A DNA stretch of 56,908 bases, from NCBI GenBank assembly GCA_030770425.1, contig JASJFT010000264.1, positions 1 to 56,908 on the forward strand, given 5' to 3'. Both the position numbers and the translations under genes were made by a program. Numbering within the stretch: the first letter of the stretch is position 1; each line of letters opens with the position of its first letter. Shown piece after piece: positions 27,676-42,350 of this stretch. A model generated the notes under the pieces. It ran no database searches. It was not told the origin of the DNA and was given only the letters and a program-made list of their open reading frames with translations. The DNA is from Darksidea phi. Lineage: Eukaryota > Ascomycota > Dothideomycetes > Pleosporales > Lentitheciaceae.

Positions 27676-29351
27676 CTTTTTCTAAGATATAGCCTTTATT
27701 ATAACTAAAGATTTTTAATATTCTTAGTACTAGTAGCTAGTCTTATTTTAGTTTAGTAAACTAGTATATTATAAAGCTTCGTAGATAAGATTATATTAAA
27801 GTAAAGACTAGTTAATTATAGTATACTTATTAATAAATAAAGAAAACTATATTCTTATTCTAGCCGCGATATTTATTAATCTTTAACTTAATCTTATTTA
27901 TACTAGTAGTAAAATAATAGTATAACAATTATAGAAATCTTCTCCTAATATATTCTATTAAATATAAATATTAAAAAGTTCTATCTTATTTTATATAATA
28001 TAGTAGTTTTTCTAAGAGATATACTATTATTCTAGAAGTACTACTAGATATAATTCTAGTATATAGTTTATAGGAAACTAAGTAGTAAGATTAAAATCTT
28101 AAAGTAGCTACCTAAGTTAATTTTAACTAAATTATAAAATATTACTAAAGCTTATTATATAGCTTAACTCTCTATCGTTTAAAAGCGAGCTTTTTAGGTA
28201 GTAATAGACTACTATAACTAAGATTATAAAAATACTAATCTAGAACTTTATTATAACTCTAACTATATCTAGTTTATCTTTAAGATAGATAGATATCTTA
28301 AATACTAAAGAACTTTTTAAAGTTCTTTAGAACTATAAATAATAGTATTAGCTCTATACTTAGCTTTTAAAGACGAATAATCTAACTACGTATCTACGTT
28401 CTAATAAGTAGAGTAACTTCTAAGAGAATACTAGTTAATAAGCCCCTATTTATAAACTAGAATATTAGAATATAAATATAGAATTAGTTAAAACTAGACT
28501 CTAGAACTTCTCTTAGAAGCTATCTTATAAATTATTATATAGATTCTATTTTTAACTTAACTAAAATAATATTATATACTAGTTATTCTAAAATATAACT
28601 CTAATAGATTAATAAAAGGCTATATAAAGTAGTACCTAGTAGCTTTTAAATATAGATACGCTTCTATCTATAAAACTACCTAGCTATACCGAAAGAGCTT
28701 AAATATACCTAGTACTTTTATAGAGGGAATATATTTAAAGTATTATTAAATAATATATTAGCTAATAACTACTTAATTATATTAATAGTAATAGTAACTA
28801 AATAGCTAGATAGGTAATTATAGGTATATAGTACTTTAATCTATAAGGCCGTACTTATTTATTTAGAATTAAGAGTTTATAGAGGTTTACTATAAGCCTT
28901 CCTCTTCTCTTAGAAGCGAAGAATTCGCTACTATTAATACGAAGCTTTATTATATATTAAATATTATAGAAATATCTTAATAGCTTCTTTATAGTAGTTA
29001 GAATACTATTACTAAGTTAAATATCGACCTTAAGAATTTCTAGGCTAATAATATTAATATTATCGATTTATATATCGTACTTTAAAAGATATATAATAAG
29101 ATAACTATTAAGCTTTAGAAATTAAGTAGAAGATATAGTAATCTTCTTATAGACTAGAAATAGAGCTAGAGACTTATTAGAGAGTATAAATAAGCTATTT
29201 AAACCTATATAGAATAGCTTATAATACTAAACTTATAGTATTAAGAGCTTAAAGTATAAGTTTAGTAATTAAAATAAGAAAAGAAGAAAATAGTAAAGGA
29301 TTATCGAAGCGTACTAGTTATTATAGCTAATTATATTAGTACTACTAAGTA

Positions 29352-29910
29352 GAAGATTAATAAAATATATATAGACTCTAAGTCACCTTTATATAAAGAA
29401 AAATAGGCTTAAAAAAGGGTAAGAAAGCTATAGAATTATAATAGAAAGACTATATTATAAGAATACTAATTAGCTAAACTTAGTATATAAGAAGGGTCTA
29501 GACTCTAGAGCTAGAATAAGATATCTTATAGTAGTATATATAGATTTCGTAGCTATTCGTTTCTCTAGAATATATTAATATACCTCTTATATTATAATTA
29601 ACCTTCTAATTATACTAGTATATATTTATAAAGGAAGTAGGCCTTATAAATATCTAGATAAAACTAGTTAATCTTATCTTATTAGATATATAAGTAGAGT
29701 TAGTATAAGGTAGAGCTACTAAGCGTAAGTAATCTATAAGCGAACCGATAATATTCGGTACTATTATATAGTAGTTTAGACTAATATCTTAATATAAGTT
29801 ATATAGAATATATTAGCGTCTTAGTACTATAGATTTAATAGGTAAATACTTTATTTAATCTAGCTTTAGCTTAAATCTATTAAACTACTATAGCTATTAA
29901 TTATATATAT
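29352..29910 (+). pseudogene. Decayed coding frame, unknown family
   Basis: From 29352 about 185 codons read as a protein rich in Lys, Arg, Leu and (as stops) Gln: GLKKGKKAIEL is followed by two stops, then VELV, GRATKRK and SISEPIIFGTII. Stops are all TAA/TAG. A residual CpA at 29384 preserves part of a Val-Thr pair. I do not recognise the family. Confidence 0.4.
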
Positions 29911-32900
29911 TCTATAAAGAATTTATAGATATATTAGTAAATACTTTAGTATAATTACGTAGAAAGCTTCCCTATTTAGATATTAATAAGACTAGCTCTA
30001 GAATTTATATATTAATTCTATGTAAGGGAATAACTCCTTAGATTCTACCTAAGAATTCTTCTACTCTATTAAATAATAGTCTATATCTAGAATAAAATCT
30101 AGTATAATATATAGGAATACGCTTATATTAAATAATATAGGTTAAAGCTTAAAGATATAGTTAAGTACTTTACTACTACTATAAATAAGAAAGTAGAAAT
30201 CTATTACTAGTAAAACTACCTTATACTATCGTATTAAATACTAGAACTAGTAACGTCGTTTTTAATATTTAAGAATCTACTCTAGTTAAATAGTAGCTAT
30301 AGAGGTTTTAAAGATATATTAATTATATATAACTTTTATATAAGTATAGTTAGAGGATATACTATTTATTAAGATTAAATTCTATTAGTATAGATAAAGA
30401 AAGTAAAGCTATTATACGAGTTAAAGGTATATAATTAGAAAATCTTAAAATATAATAAGATCTTATAAGTTACCTAGGTAAATCTTAATTATCTATAACT
30501 ATACCTACTATATATAGCTATAAGATTAGATAGATCTCTATCTTAATACTAACTTAATAGAACTTAATTATATACTCCTCCGGCTAGAATATTAGATTAG
30601 AGGTAATATACTAGCTAGAAACTTATTATATCCTCTTCTTACGTAATTAATATACTATATATATACTTATTAATTAATATAGACTAGTCTATATTATATA
30701 ATAAGGGCTCTAAATAATAAGTTTTCTAGTATACTTATTAGTCGTCGTAGAAAAATAGGGTTAAGAAATACTAATAGGTAGCTAGATATTAGTTAATAAA
30801 AGTACTAGGCTTGGTATTAGCTTATTCGTACCTTAAAGGGACCCCTTTAATATAAATAAAGGGATTAGATTAGCTTAATTCTAAATCTTCTTATTAGTAT
30901 TATTATCGAATATTAATATAGTCCCTTCGTTCTTCTAAGTTAATTTTAGCTTAATAAAGAGAATTTACTTAAATTTATACTAGCTACGAAGCCTACTAGA
31001 TATTCGTTTTTAGTTATTAAGGATAAACTCGTTATATTTCTTAACTACTTAGTACTATTCGATATCGTTTAGATAATCTTTTACTAATTAGTATAAGATT
31101 TTAACCTTATATAGTTAGTATTTCTTAGAAGATTATATAGTAGTTTTTAAAATTTAAGATTAAGTAAAAAGTATATTATTAGATAAGCTTTAACTAAGCT
31201 ATAAGGACGTTATTTATATACTATTACTCAGGCTAAATTTAGTCTTAAGCTTCTAAATTAAAATATAATTCTATACTACCTAAGAATATATTAGCCCTAT
31301 ATTTAAGAGTAGATAATATATTATAATTATTTTAACTTATATAACTAAGAATAGCCCGCTTATTCGATTTATTAATAAGATTAGAGAAAATTAGGAAAGT
31401 CTATATATAAAAATATAAATTTTATCTAATATTACGTTTATCTTAAAAATATTATAATAGCGATTTTCTCTACTTTACTTAAATATATTAACTAGTAGTA
31501 TAAGATTAATCTATATCTAATTAATATTTATAGATAAGTATATCTATATTATTTATATATAGATAATATAGAGGAATTATTAGCTACTAATATATTAAAG
31601 GTCGAATATAATACTTCTATATTCTCTTTATTAAATACTTATATTATCTATAAGTTCTTATCTCTAACTAAGTACTAATTTTCGTAACCTATTATCTACT
31701 AAGCCTAGGTCTAACTATTTACTTCTATTATTAGAATATTACCCTAAGTATACTAAGTAGAATTAACCGCTATTATTAGTATTAGCTATATTATATAGAA
31801 GGGGGGGGTATAATAGATATTAAATAAAGAATTAAAGGACTCTATAAGAGTAGTAGATTATACTATATTCCTAAAAAAAGAGTCCTACGTTAAATTAGTA
31901 GGGTTTAATTACTAAAAGTATATAAGTCTATATTATCGCGTTTATTTTAAATTACTTACTATTTATAAATAATTTATAGTAAGATAATTATATAAATTCG
32001 GCGTAGATTCCGCCCGTAGCTATTAAAGTTAGGAATATATAAGTTTTATTAAATTAAGATATTTCTTTTTAAGTTTAGCTTCCGATTAATAATAATTAAG
32101 TAGAAAGTAACTATTATATAAAATTATAAAGGTATATTATAAAGTTTACGGGTTCTAACTCTAAAGTTAAAGAAGAAACTACTCCTCTTTAGATAGATAT
32201 TATACTATTATCTAAGAAAAATTAAAAAGAAATATCTTTAGATACTTTTAAATCTATTAGTAATATATAAAATAAGAAGCTTCTACGCCCTATTACTATT
32301 AACCTATAGAATATTCTATTAAAAAGATATAAGTTATACCCTAGAGGTAATAAGAATAGAATATAGGAAAAGAATAATAAATCTTAGAATAGATAATCTT
32401 TAGTATAATAATAATCCTAGTTAACTATTAATCTAATTAATTAGATTTATTACGCTTATATAACTATACGTATATAAAGGCTATATAGATAAACTAATAT
32501 AAGTATAGTTAGTATATTAATACTTATAATACTTATTCCTATTAATTAGTAAGTCTTAGTATAGTATTCTTATAGTAGTATAAATTAGTTCCTACTACGG
32601 TAGTATAGAAGTTACTAGTAAAGAGGTAATAAATTAGCTATATAATATACTATTCTAATTATAGTCGTACTTTCTTATCTATTAAGAATATAACTATTTT
32701 CTTATAGATTCTACTTTATAACTAAGACCCCTAAGAAAACCTTCTATAGATTTATAGCGATAGATAATAGCTATAAGTCTAAACTAGTACTTTAATATTA
32801 TCTTATTTAACTTTTCTTTCCTATTAAAAGCTATCTTAAGTTCCCGTACTACTTCTACGTAATATTCCTTCTATTTCTATCTTATTACCTTAAGTTCCTA

Positions 32901-35569
32901 CGCTACTTTTATATAATATTCCTCCTATTTCTATCTTACTACCTCTAATTCGAGCTTTAATAAAAGTATCTAATTTACTAACTAGCTATTTTCTATACTA
33001 GCTTATTTATATATATTCGTACTTTATAAGATATAGTATTTTAGATTTATAATTATTTAGTTATAATTATAAAGATAGTATTAGATATAGTTAATATAGA
33101 TAGTAGTAGTATAAAGTTATTTTTAAATATCGGTATTACTAACCTAGATAAGACTAAGTATATATAAATACTTATATATCTAATATATATACCTAAGGTA
33201 TATTCTACTATCTTAGACTAGTTTCTTAAGAAGCTATTATTCTTAATTAAGAGGCTTAAAGTAGGTAGTTAATAACTCTTATAAATAGGATAGATTACTT
33301 TTATATAGTATATTAGGCTAATAGAATTAAATATATTATTAAGCTATAGTTATAGATTATTAATAGAGATCGATTTCTTATAGTAATATTATACTCGATT
33401 TAGACCTATACTTATATAGCTTTTACCTATTATAGCTAACTTAGACTATTAGTAGATTATAACCCCTCGATATAAGTACTTAGGAAGTAATAGCTATTAT
33501 ATTAATTAAAAATAGTAATAGATAAGAAAAATATAGAGCTAGTTATATAATATCTATATCTATATATAAAGTATAGAACTAAAGATATTAATAAGTACTT
33601 TATACTTAACGTATTTACTATATACCTCTATATAACCCGTATTAGCCCTAAGCTTATTAGAGTAATCCTATAGCTAATAGATAGTATAGGTTATACTAAC
33701 TACTAGGTTCTTCGGAATTTAAAAAATACTATAATATAGTATTAAAAGGTCTCCTCGATCGTATATACTATTATTAAAGGATATAGTATCTAGTACTATA
33801 AATATTAGTATAACTAGTTATATATTACTATAATTATACTTATTTCTTTCTCTTCTATATCTATTTTTCTAATCCTATAATATACTATACGTTATAATAT
33901 TATTTATAGAATTAGTAAATTCTACTCTAAACTAGATTATATTACTAATAATACTCTTTAGTAATAGAGGTACTAATATATAACTATTTTCGAGGTAGCT
34001 TATTCTAATCTTAGAGCTAGGAGATACGCTTAACCTAGAAAATCCCTTAACCTAGAAAGAACTACTTTAAAAGGGGCTATAGAAGCTCTATTCTAGTAAA
34101 GTACTACTTAGCTAGTATATATTATCTTTATCTAGATTATTTATTATAATATAAGTAGCTAAATAGTTTATTATTAGTAAGAAACTACCCTATTTTAGAG
34201 CTTACTATAGTTTCGAATAAATCTAGTATCTCTAAAAGATTACTTATTTTAATAAACTTATAAATTCTTAACCTAGACTATAATAAATATATTATTTATA
34301 TTTTATAAGATATTATATATATTTAAGAATAACTAAATACCTTAGTATAAGTAATAGAAAGAAGGTATAGATATAATATATACTTTATATTAGATAGTTA
34401 AATAGTTAAGTCTTTAAATTTAAAAAGAAGAGAGTAACTCTTATATATACTATTTATAATAGTTTAATTTTAGTATAAGTAATTAATATACTCTTTTTAC
34501 CTATTTATTTTTATCTATAGATAAGAATAGATACTATATAAATAATATTAGAGCGAATTTAAAGATATAGTAGCTATTACTTATTCCTATAAATAATATT
34601 AGTATATATATAAGAACCTAGTTACTAGTAAGAAGTAATAAAAAGATAGAGAGTATAAGGGAAATATTTAATATTAAAGAGCTAATTAAGTAGGTAGAAA
34701 GGTTTTAATAATAAGAGACCCTAGCCTATATCGATATAAAATAGTTAGTACAGTAGAGAAGAAAAGAATATCTTAATTAGATATATAATAGTATATATCT
34801 CTTACTTTAAGAAGTTAAATATATACTTAAGATACTTATAAACGCTATTAAGTATTATTAAAGTTATTTTAAAGAAGCTAAAAAGTAATAGTTATTATTA
34901 TAGGGTATTTCTACTATAAATATCTAATATTACCTTAAAGAATTTATCTTTTTAAAACCGCGAAGGAGGGTAGCTTTAGGAAAAATTAGCCCGTTATACC
35001 TACTATAAGTCTTATTATATTTTAATCGATTATTATAAATACTAATATATTTATATTTATTCTCTCTTTTATAAATTTAGCCTACTTTCTCTTTATATAT
35101 ACTACTCTTAATATATTTTTTAATTAAGTCTTATCTATCTTCTTATACGATTTATTTATAGATTCTAGATATAATCTCTTTTTAGAATTAAAGACTCTAA
35201 ATAGTAGTACGTATAGTTATCTTACTATATAGTCTATAATTTAAAGAAACTCTTCTAATAAGATATATAAATATCTTAATTCCTTCTCTAGAAAGTATAA
35301 AATAAGTATAATATCTACCCCTAGCTTTACGTACTTATAAAGCTTATTCTAAATAGCTTATAGTTATTTTTTTAGCTATTAGTTCGAATATTTTATTAAT
35401 TACTTTACTATATTATATTAGGTATATATACGTATAGAGGAATAGTATATATATATTAGGAGTATATTTTAAAAATAGAACTATATAATATTAGATACCT
35501 AGAATAATATAAACTAGTATCTTTACCTTATTATATAATATAATTAGAATATATATAAAGGTCTAATAT
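29911..35569. other. Decayed DNA with retroelement traces
   Basis: RIP-mutated DNA. Two traces stand out: agtactaggcttggtat at 30800-30816, which on the minus strand resembles the copia primer site found at 48595-48613 next to an LTR end kept as CCA; and the G tract at 31801. No LTR pair was confirmed. The only plus-strand ATG of the block is at 30020. Nothing was recognised in 32-35.5 kb. Confidence 0.4.
31797..31808 (+). other. Polypurine tract followed by LTR-like start
   Basis: AGAA plus eight G is followed directly by tataatagatatt, which would be TGTAATAG before RIP. A purine tract immediately before TG is the usual junction between the body and the 3' LTR of a retrotransposon. The following sequence has an inverted repeat, aggactct (31836-31843) and agagtcct (31879-31886). 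I found no matching 5' LTR, so this is a candidate only. Confidence 0.45.
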
Positions 35570-35717
35570 TATTATATTATAGTAAGGGTCTAGAGTAAAT
35601 TACTTTAAGGAAAAGAAGTAAGAACTATAGTTAATTATAAAAGCTCTATATAAGAGTAGTTTATATAGAATAGAATAAAATATAGTAACTAGGAGTAGTT
35701 ATATAAGCTAGTTTAAT
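35570..35717 (-). repeat. Repeat family A, copy 2 (LTR-like)
   Basis: The reverse complement of this segment matches 17716-17874; the best part is at 35611-35665, nearly identical. It lies in the opposite orientation to copy 1. No partner LTR nearby in the same orientation was matched with its own body, so it may be a solo LTR. Confidence 0.6.
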
Positions 35718-38700
35718 ATATTATTATATCTTAAAAGAGATTTTATCTTCTTTAATATCCTTTTATATATCCTTAAATATATTTATAGCTTATTAGAAAT
35801 TTTTAATATATTTTTATATACTCTTAAATATATCTTCGGCTTACTAGATCTTTCTAATTATTATATATACTTCCTTAAATAGATATAAGCCTACTACTTC
35901 CTTCTAGTATTAATAAGCTAATTTATTTTAAAGTCGTCTAATTTCCGATATTCTTTACCTAATAATCTAAGATAAGCTTAGGATAGATTCCTTCTTCTAT
36001 AATTATATATTATTCTATATAGCCTCTAACGGTATAGTTACTCTATTATAGTAAGCTAGCCTTTAGTCTATTAGTTTTAACGAAAGTAGGTAATTACTAG
36101 GTAGTTTCGAAGCTATCGCTAATTTATATATTAAGAAGAAAATATAGCTTTAAATAAGAGGTATATTTAATAGTTACTATTATAATTAATTTATATTTAA
36201 CTACTACTAGGGTTTACCTAGAATTAGACGAGGTATTAGGATAAGAACCTTCTACTAAACTTTTAATTTTAGCTTATAAACTCTAGATATACTTTAATAA
36301 TAATTAGTCTAATTAGTTATTTTAATATACTAGATAAATATTAAAAATAAATACTTAGCTTTTACGCCTTAGTTTAGTAGATAAGATTATAGTATAAGAT
36401 TCTATATAATATATATAGTATTTTATAAACTACGAAATTACTCGCGTATTTTAAAGATTAGTTATTAAATATCCCTATATATAAAAAAAGACTAAGAGTA
36501 AGTTATATACTTTATTTAATAACTAGTTTCTACTTTACGAAAATAGATTTATCCTATAGAGCTAATATAGTTTATTTAAGTTTAGATTTAAGATATATAA
36601 TTTAACTTTATATAACCTAATATTTTATATTATTTATATTATTATATACCTAATAGCTACTAAAGGGAAGCCGGGCTAATTAGTATTATTTATTAGAAAA
36701 TAGAATTAATAGAAAGCTTTAGAAGCGAAGTAATAGAGAATACTATTAAGTAAAATTAGCTTACTTAAGAAAGAATAGTATAATAATATAGTATAGATTT
36801 AATCCTATAAAATCTATTTCTCTTTAAAACTTATAGATATATATAAAGTCTATACTATACTTTTAATCTTCTTTATAAATTCCTAGGACTACTTTTAAAA
36901 TTCTTTAATAATACCCCTAATATAGCTATTAAGATATTTAGTATTAAAAATTAATAGATTATAAGAATATATACCTTATTTCTTTCTTAAATATTATTAA
37001 TTATATTTCTAAGTTCTTTATTCTACTCTTTAACGACTAATAGAGCTAATATTATTTATAAGTAGACGGCCTAAGGAATAGTATTTATAATAATCTCTTA
37101 TTATATAATTAACTATTTAACTAGTAGAACGCTGGTCCCTATTAATATAATAGTTAAAACTATATAAAATAACCTCTAGTTAACTAGTTATATACTAAGT
37201 TATTAACTAGATTAGTTATAGAATCTAGATATAGCTATATCTTAAAATCGACTAGGAAAAACGATTAAATATTTTCTATATTATAGTAGGTATTTATAGT
37301 ACTATTTAATTTAGTAGCTAGAATTTATTAATATTAAATAATATATAGATTATACTTCTTAAGTACTAGGACGGGACTATAAGAATATTATAATAGAAGG
37401 GCGTATACTTACCTATATATAAAAGTTAAAGTTTTAAAGTAAGTTTATAATATAATTTTATAAATTAAGAATCTTTTTCTATCTTATATAGTCTACTAAT
37501 ATAAGAACTACTAAATATTTACTAAGCTTATCTAAATTTACTTTAATATTACTTAATAAAGCTACCTCTAATATCTAGAGCTAATATAAAAAATCGATTT
37601 AAAAAAAGTTACTACTAATATTATAATATCTATCTAAGCGAGCTAGAAAACTATTTATACTAGAATAGATTCTTTATTTAAGTAACTTATTACTTCGTAT
37701 ATTCTAGAAAACTTATTCTTTTAATTTTATCTAGAAACTTTCGTTTTATACCTCTACTCTACTAAAACTAGTTAAAGACTTTCTATATTAGGGTATTCGG
37801 AAAATCCGAATACTTATCTCTTATTTAATAGGCTAGTTTAAGTCTAATCTACGTTTTATCTACTAAGATTATAAATTATAAGCTTTAGTAGCTAGTCTAT
37901 TATAAAGAGAGTATACTTAAAGTAGTTAAGTTAAACCTAATAGTCTACTAACTTTAGATTTCTTATAAAAGAAATACTCTAGTAGACTTTACTAAGATTA
38001 TATAGTAGTTAGTAAGAGTAGCTTAAATAAAATAGACGCTATATATATATTAAACTATATAATATAGATACTATATTCCTATTTTTTATACTATTTTTAG
38101 AATATAGAAAGATAGTAAAAGTAATACTCCTCTTTTTCTTAGTCCTTAGTCTACTTCTTTTTAGCTCTCTTATTAGGAGATTTATATTCTAGAGATTATT
38201 TAATTATACTCTTACTATTCTCTAAATCTTTCTTATCTCTTACTATTATATAGTCTTTACGGTCTACTATCTTATTATTACTCTTTATCTTAGTAGAGTC
38301 TTCCTCCTAAAGAAGAAGTATTATAGTACTTACTAGAGTCTTACTTAAATCTCTATTTTCCCTCTCTAGCTCTATAATACGATACTTATCTCTATCTAGA
38401 TCTATCTATAAGAATAGGTTCTTTCTAGCTAGCTTATTATACTTCTATTATATAAGCTTATACTTCGAGTAAAGTTAATCGATTTCCTAGAAGATATAGT
38501 AGTATTAGACTTTTTTATTCTCGTAACTAGCCTCTACTATTTAATAATACTATAGTAGCTTATAAAGCTTATTATAATAATCTTTTATAATAACTATTAT
38601 ATTAAAGAGCTTCTAGTTAAGAGAAAGTACGTATAGATCTAGTAAATTTTAATTAACCTATAAAGTTTAAGAAGGCTTATTAGATATTATCTTAGAGAGA

Positions 38701-40352
38701 ATATATTTATAAGATTTAATTAATTTTATTAAGTAATTATTAAATAGAATTATTTACTATAATAGATAGCTACTAAAGTTATATAATTCTTATACGGGTA
38801 CTTATAAATTATAATATTTTTAGTTAATATAAATAAATAGATATAAAACTTAATAATTATATCCTAATATATTTTATCTAAAGATAGTATAATTAATAAT
38901 AAGAATCTAGTATTTAGATTCTTAGTATACTATCTATAAATTTATAGTATATTTTTAAATAATATTCTATTCTTAACTAATCTTAAACTATACCGTAGAA
39001 GTTAATCTAAAATATAAGAACCTCTTCTTTATAATATAAGAAAGAGCGAAGCTACGATATAGTCGTTTATAAAACTAGCTTTATCTTTTATATACCTAAG
39101 GATTCTTTATAACTTTTACTATACTAGAATCCCCTAGCGAATTATTACTTAGGTTTTAAATTCTTATTCTATTATATATTATAATATAAAGTATAAAAGA
39201 TTTACTAGTTTATATTCGGAATTCCTTTAACTTTTAATAGCTTAATTAATAATATCTAGAAAATAATCGATTCTAAGTATAATATATAAAGTTAGACTTA
39301 TTTAAATCTTATAAATATATAAATAGTAACCTAAATATCTAGATCGGTATTCTAGAAGAATAGAGTTAAGAAGAAAGTAGATACTTTTATAGTAGTATAA
39401 AATAGAAGATAACTAAGTAAATACTATAAAATATAAAGTCTATAGTTAGATAAGAAATTAGGTATTAAAAAATATTTAAACTAATAATTTTAAGTTAACT
39501 TAAGTAATATAAGTCTATACGAAACCGTTTAAACTTTATAAACTAACGAACTAAAGATTCTTAAGATTTAATAGTTATAATTAAATAATTAACTTCTAAA
39601 GTTTTATAATACTATAGATTTAAGATATAAATATATTAGACTATAATTAATAAAGAGATAATTAGACTTATTATAAAACTATTATTCCTTTAGTAAGATA
39701 TATTTTTTACTTTACTTTTCTTTCTCGTCCTTATAAATAGTTATAATACTACTTATATATAAAATATTATAAGAAACTAAATAAATAATATAGGACGAAA
39801 TATCTTTTTATATTCTCTTTTAGATTATTCTATAAGTTTAAAGATATAATAGCTACTACTTATTTAATAAGAAATTAAATAATTTAATATAGTAGAGAAG
39901 ATAAACGATTTAGTATATATATTATAGAGCTAGTTATTAAACGTCCTAAGCTAAGCTTATATAGAGCGTCTTATTTCTAAGACTCTAAATTTAGTAAATA
40001 ATCTTTAGCGAGATATCTCTTTTATACTCTAAAAAATTCTAATTATTAAATATATTTAATATACTTTACTAAAGAGTAGGAATAAATATAAGAAATATTA
40101 TTAATAACTTAAAAATAAAACTAAATACCTAGTTTATCCTAAGAATAGTTAGAAGAGTTTCTAACTATAGTTAATAATAGCCGTATTATCCGCTCTTTAG
40201 TATATATATATTATAATTAAAATTTCTAAAGCTATTACGTGCTATAATATAATAATATAGAGATAGCTATATTAAATAAATTATTATTCTACTTAGAGCC
40301 CTAGAAGAGAGCCTATTTACTAAATAAAAAACTAAAGGTTTATTAATAAAAT
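35718..40352. other. Decayed DNA, no feature recognised
   Basis: AT-rich RIP-mutated DNA between a family A copy and the frame at 40353. The reading frame of 40353 may start earlier, near 40.0 kb. Residual TpG are at 37133 and 40240. Nothing else was recognised. Confidence 0.45.
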
Positions 40353-41750
40353 CCTCTAGCCCGTAGGGTATTCCTACGTTAGTTTATAGAGAACTCTACT
40401 AGTATCTTTACTAAACTTTATAAATTTTTTATTCTTCTTTATAAAATTAAACTATATTAAATATATCTAATTAACTAGAAGGATTATATTCTAGCTAATA
40501 TTTAGAAGGATACCTTCTAAAACTTCTCTAAGCCTTAGTAAGTCTACCTTCTTACTAGTCTTATAGAAATTTTTAAAGACTCTTTTAAAGAACTTCGTTC
40601 TAAGTAACTATTAGAACTACTTTAGTCTATCGAGAATAAGAAGGACTAAGTAGAGGTATTTTATAAAATAGGTAATATTAAATATATAAACTTAGTCGAA
40701 CGGGATAATATATATTCCTAAGAGGGATTACTTAATACTATCTCTTAAGTATAGATTAAAGAGAAATAGATATAATATAATAATATAAAATATTATATTA
40801 TAATACTATCGTTTCTTAAAAGTCTATAAGAAGAAGTAATTTATATTTACTATAAGAATACTTATAAGAACGAAGTAAATATATATAAGCTAGGTTATAA
40901 GAAGTATAATTACTATAAGTTATATAAATATAAAGTAAAGAAAAAGTATACTTATAAAGGGGGTATACTTCCTCCTTAGTATAAAAGAGTTAAAGATTAT
41001 AGATAGTATATAACTTAAAATAAATCTTAAAATTTCTATAAAGAGATTTTTAATATTATATTATAGACTATATAACTAGTTTATTATCTTCTATCCGTCG
41101 TATAAGACCTTCTATCTTCTCTTTTAGATTTTCTAATTCTAAGTAGGGATAACTTCGTTTATAAGTAAATACTACTCTTTTACGTTACTATAGTATTTTT
41201 TATACTATTAGTACTTTAGTATCTACTCTATAAAATCTATAAGCTCTTAGTATAACGTAATTCTAGATATAAATATTTACTAGTACTTTCTATTATTACT
41301 AATATAGTTATAGTAGTATATTAGAAGTATAGAATAGTTATTTTTTATAGTCTATTACTTACTAATAATAATATAAGTACTTTTCTCTAATAGGGTATTA
41401 TTATTATATATCTTTATCTTCTAAGATTATATAATCTTATATAAATAGGCTTATATACTTATATAAGTAACGTTACTACTAGTATTAACCCTAATTAAGT
41501 TGGTTATTATAATAGCTAGATCTATAGTAATCTACCTAGTAACTCTACCGTTATAAAGTATAGTAGATCCTAGTATATACCCTATTACTATAATATCTAG
41601 TTTTACTTTATATAATAAGTTTTACTATTTTATAGAGTATTATAAGGTTATAAACCCTATTTTATACTAATAGCTATCTTATATCTACAAAACCGACCGA
41701 CTTTTAGATAGATTTATATCTACTAGATAATATAAGACTCTTTAAAATAA
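40353..41750 (+). pseudogene. Decayed Gag-like frame with possible zinc knuckle
   Basis: One frame (codons in phase with 40353) runs about 465 codons up to the edge of repeat A at 41751. The first third is helical and charged (SLIEIFKDSFKELRSK, IENKKD). At 40842-40900 there is a cluster of Tyr codons with Lys/Asn (YYKNTYKNEVNIYKL) that would become Cys and His if RIP is undone, resembling a CCHC zinc knuckle of retroelement Gag proteins, followed by a very Lys/Tyr-rich segment and KGGILPP. The rest is hydrophobic with PSNSTVIKYSRS near 41540 and NRP near 41690, where a CAA codon survives (41688). The hydrophobicity may be exaggerated by RIP (Thr to Ile, Ser to Leu). The Gag assignment is tentative. 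Confidence 0.35.
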
Positions 41751-41924
41751 TATTATATTATAGTAAGTTACTATAAAATTACTATAAAATTATTATAAAA
41801 TTATTATAAAATTACTATAAAAATAGAATATAGAACTAAGTTAATTATAATAGCTTTATAAAAGGGTAGACTTATATATATAAGTAAGTAATCGATATAA
41901 AAATAGCTATATAAGCTAACCTAA
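41751..41924 (-). repeat. Repeat family A, copy 3: left flank of the nested element
   Basis: It matches copy 4 (50100-50232) in the same orientation, best at 41832-41865 versus 50136-50170 (gaactaagttaattataata in both). On the minus strand it begins near tattaggttagcttatatag. With copy 4 it brackets repeat B and the copia element, as the LTRs of an older insertion would. Confidence 0.65.
41768..41822. repeat. 11-bp tandem repeat inside family A copy
   Basis: Five head-to-tail copies of ttactataaaa/ttattataaaa, differing only by C/T. The other family A copies have one or two units, so the repeat expanded in this copy. Confidence 0.85.
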
Positions 41925-42159
41925 TATATTAGCTTAGGTATTACTACTAAAATAGACTATACTATTCGCTATAATATATAGATTAAGCTATTACTAATCT
42001 AATTAAAGAGTAGCTCTACTAGATAGATACGTTAATTATAGGGTCTAAAAATTTTTAATTTTTAATATTAAACTCTTATACTAATTTAGTAAAGAAAGCT
42101 AGATTAAGTCTATAAATATAGACTTAAAACCTAATATCTTTATAATAAGTATAATAGTA

Positions 42160-42350
42160 TATAAAGAAAAGAAGAGAGCTTACTAGAGCTACTTAGGAGT
42201 AAATTAAGAGAAAGATTACTATTTATTATAATAGAGAGCTCGACTCTCTCTATATAGATTTATTAGAGTACAGGGATAATACTTCTCTAGTCTATTAAAG
42301 CTCGGGAATAGTTATCTTTAGATATTATATAGCTTAGATATTATAATATA
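42160..42350 (-). repeat. copia 3' LTR
   Basis: It is 191 bp long, the same as its partner at 48614-48804. I count 21 differences between the two, all transitions, with no indel. The plus-strand ends are tataaag and atata, that is TG...CA ends after RIP. It keeps one CpA at 42271 where the partner has TpA. Confidence 0.9.

Larger units (their letters stand above)
25571..29351. other. Decayed DNA with small repeats
   Basis: AT-rich RIP-mutated sequence containing one weak minus-strand frame and two short repeats, listed separately. The only residual CpA seen is at 27926. Nothing else was recognised. Confidence 0.5.

Noticed and set aside
31549..31575. Plus-strand YLYIDNIEELL, resembling a copia YVDD motif.
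   Set aside because: No other reverse transcriptase motif lies in the same frame upstream or downstream.
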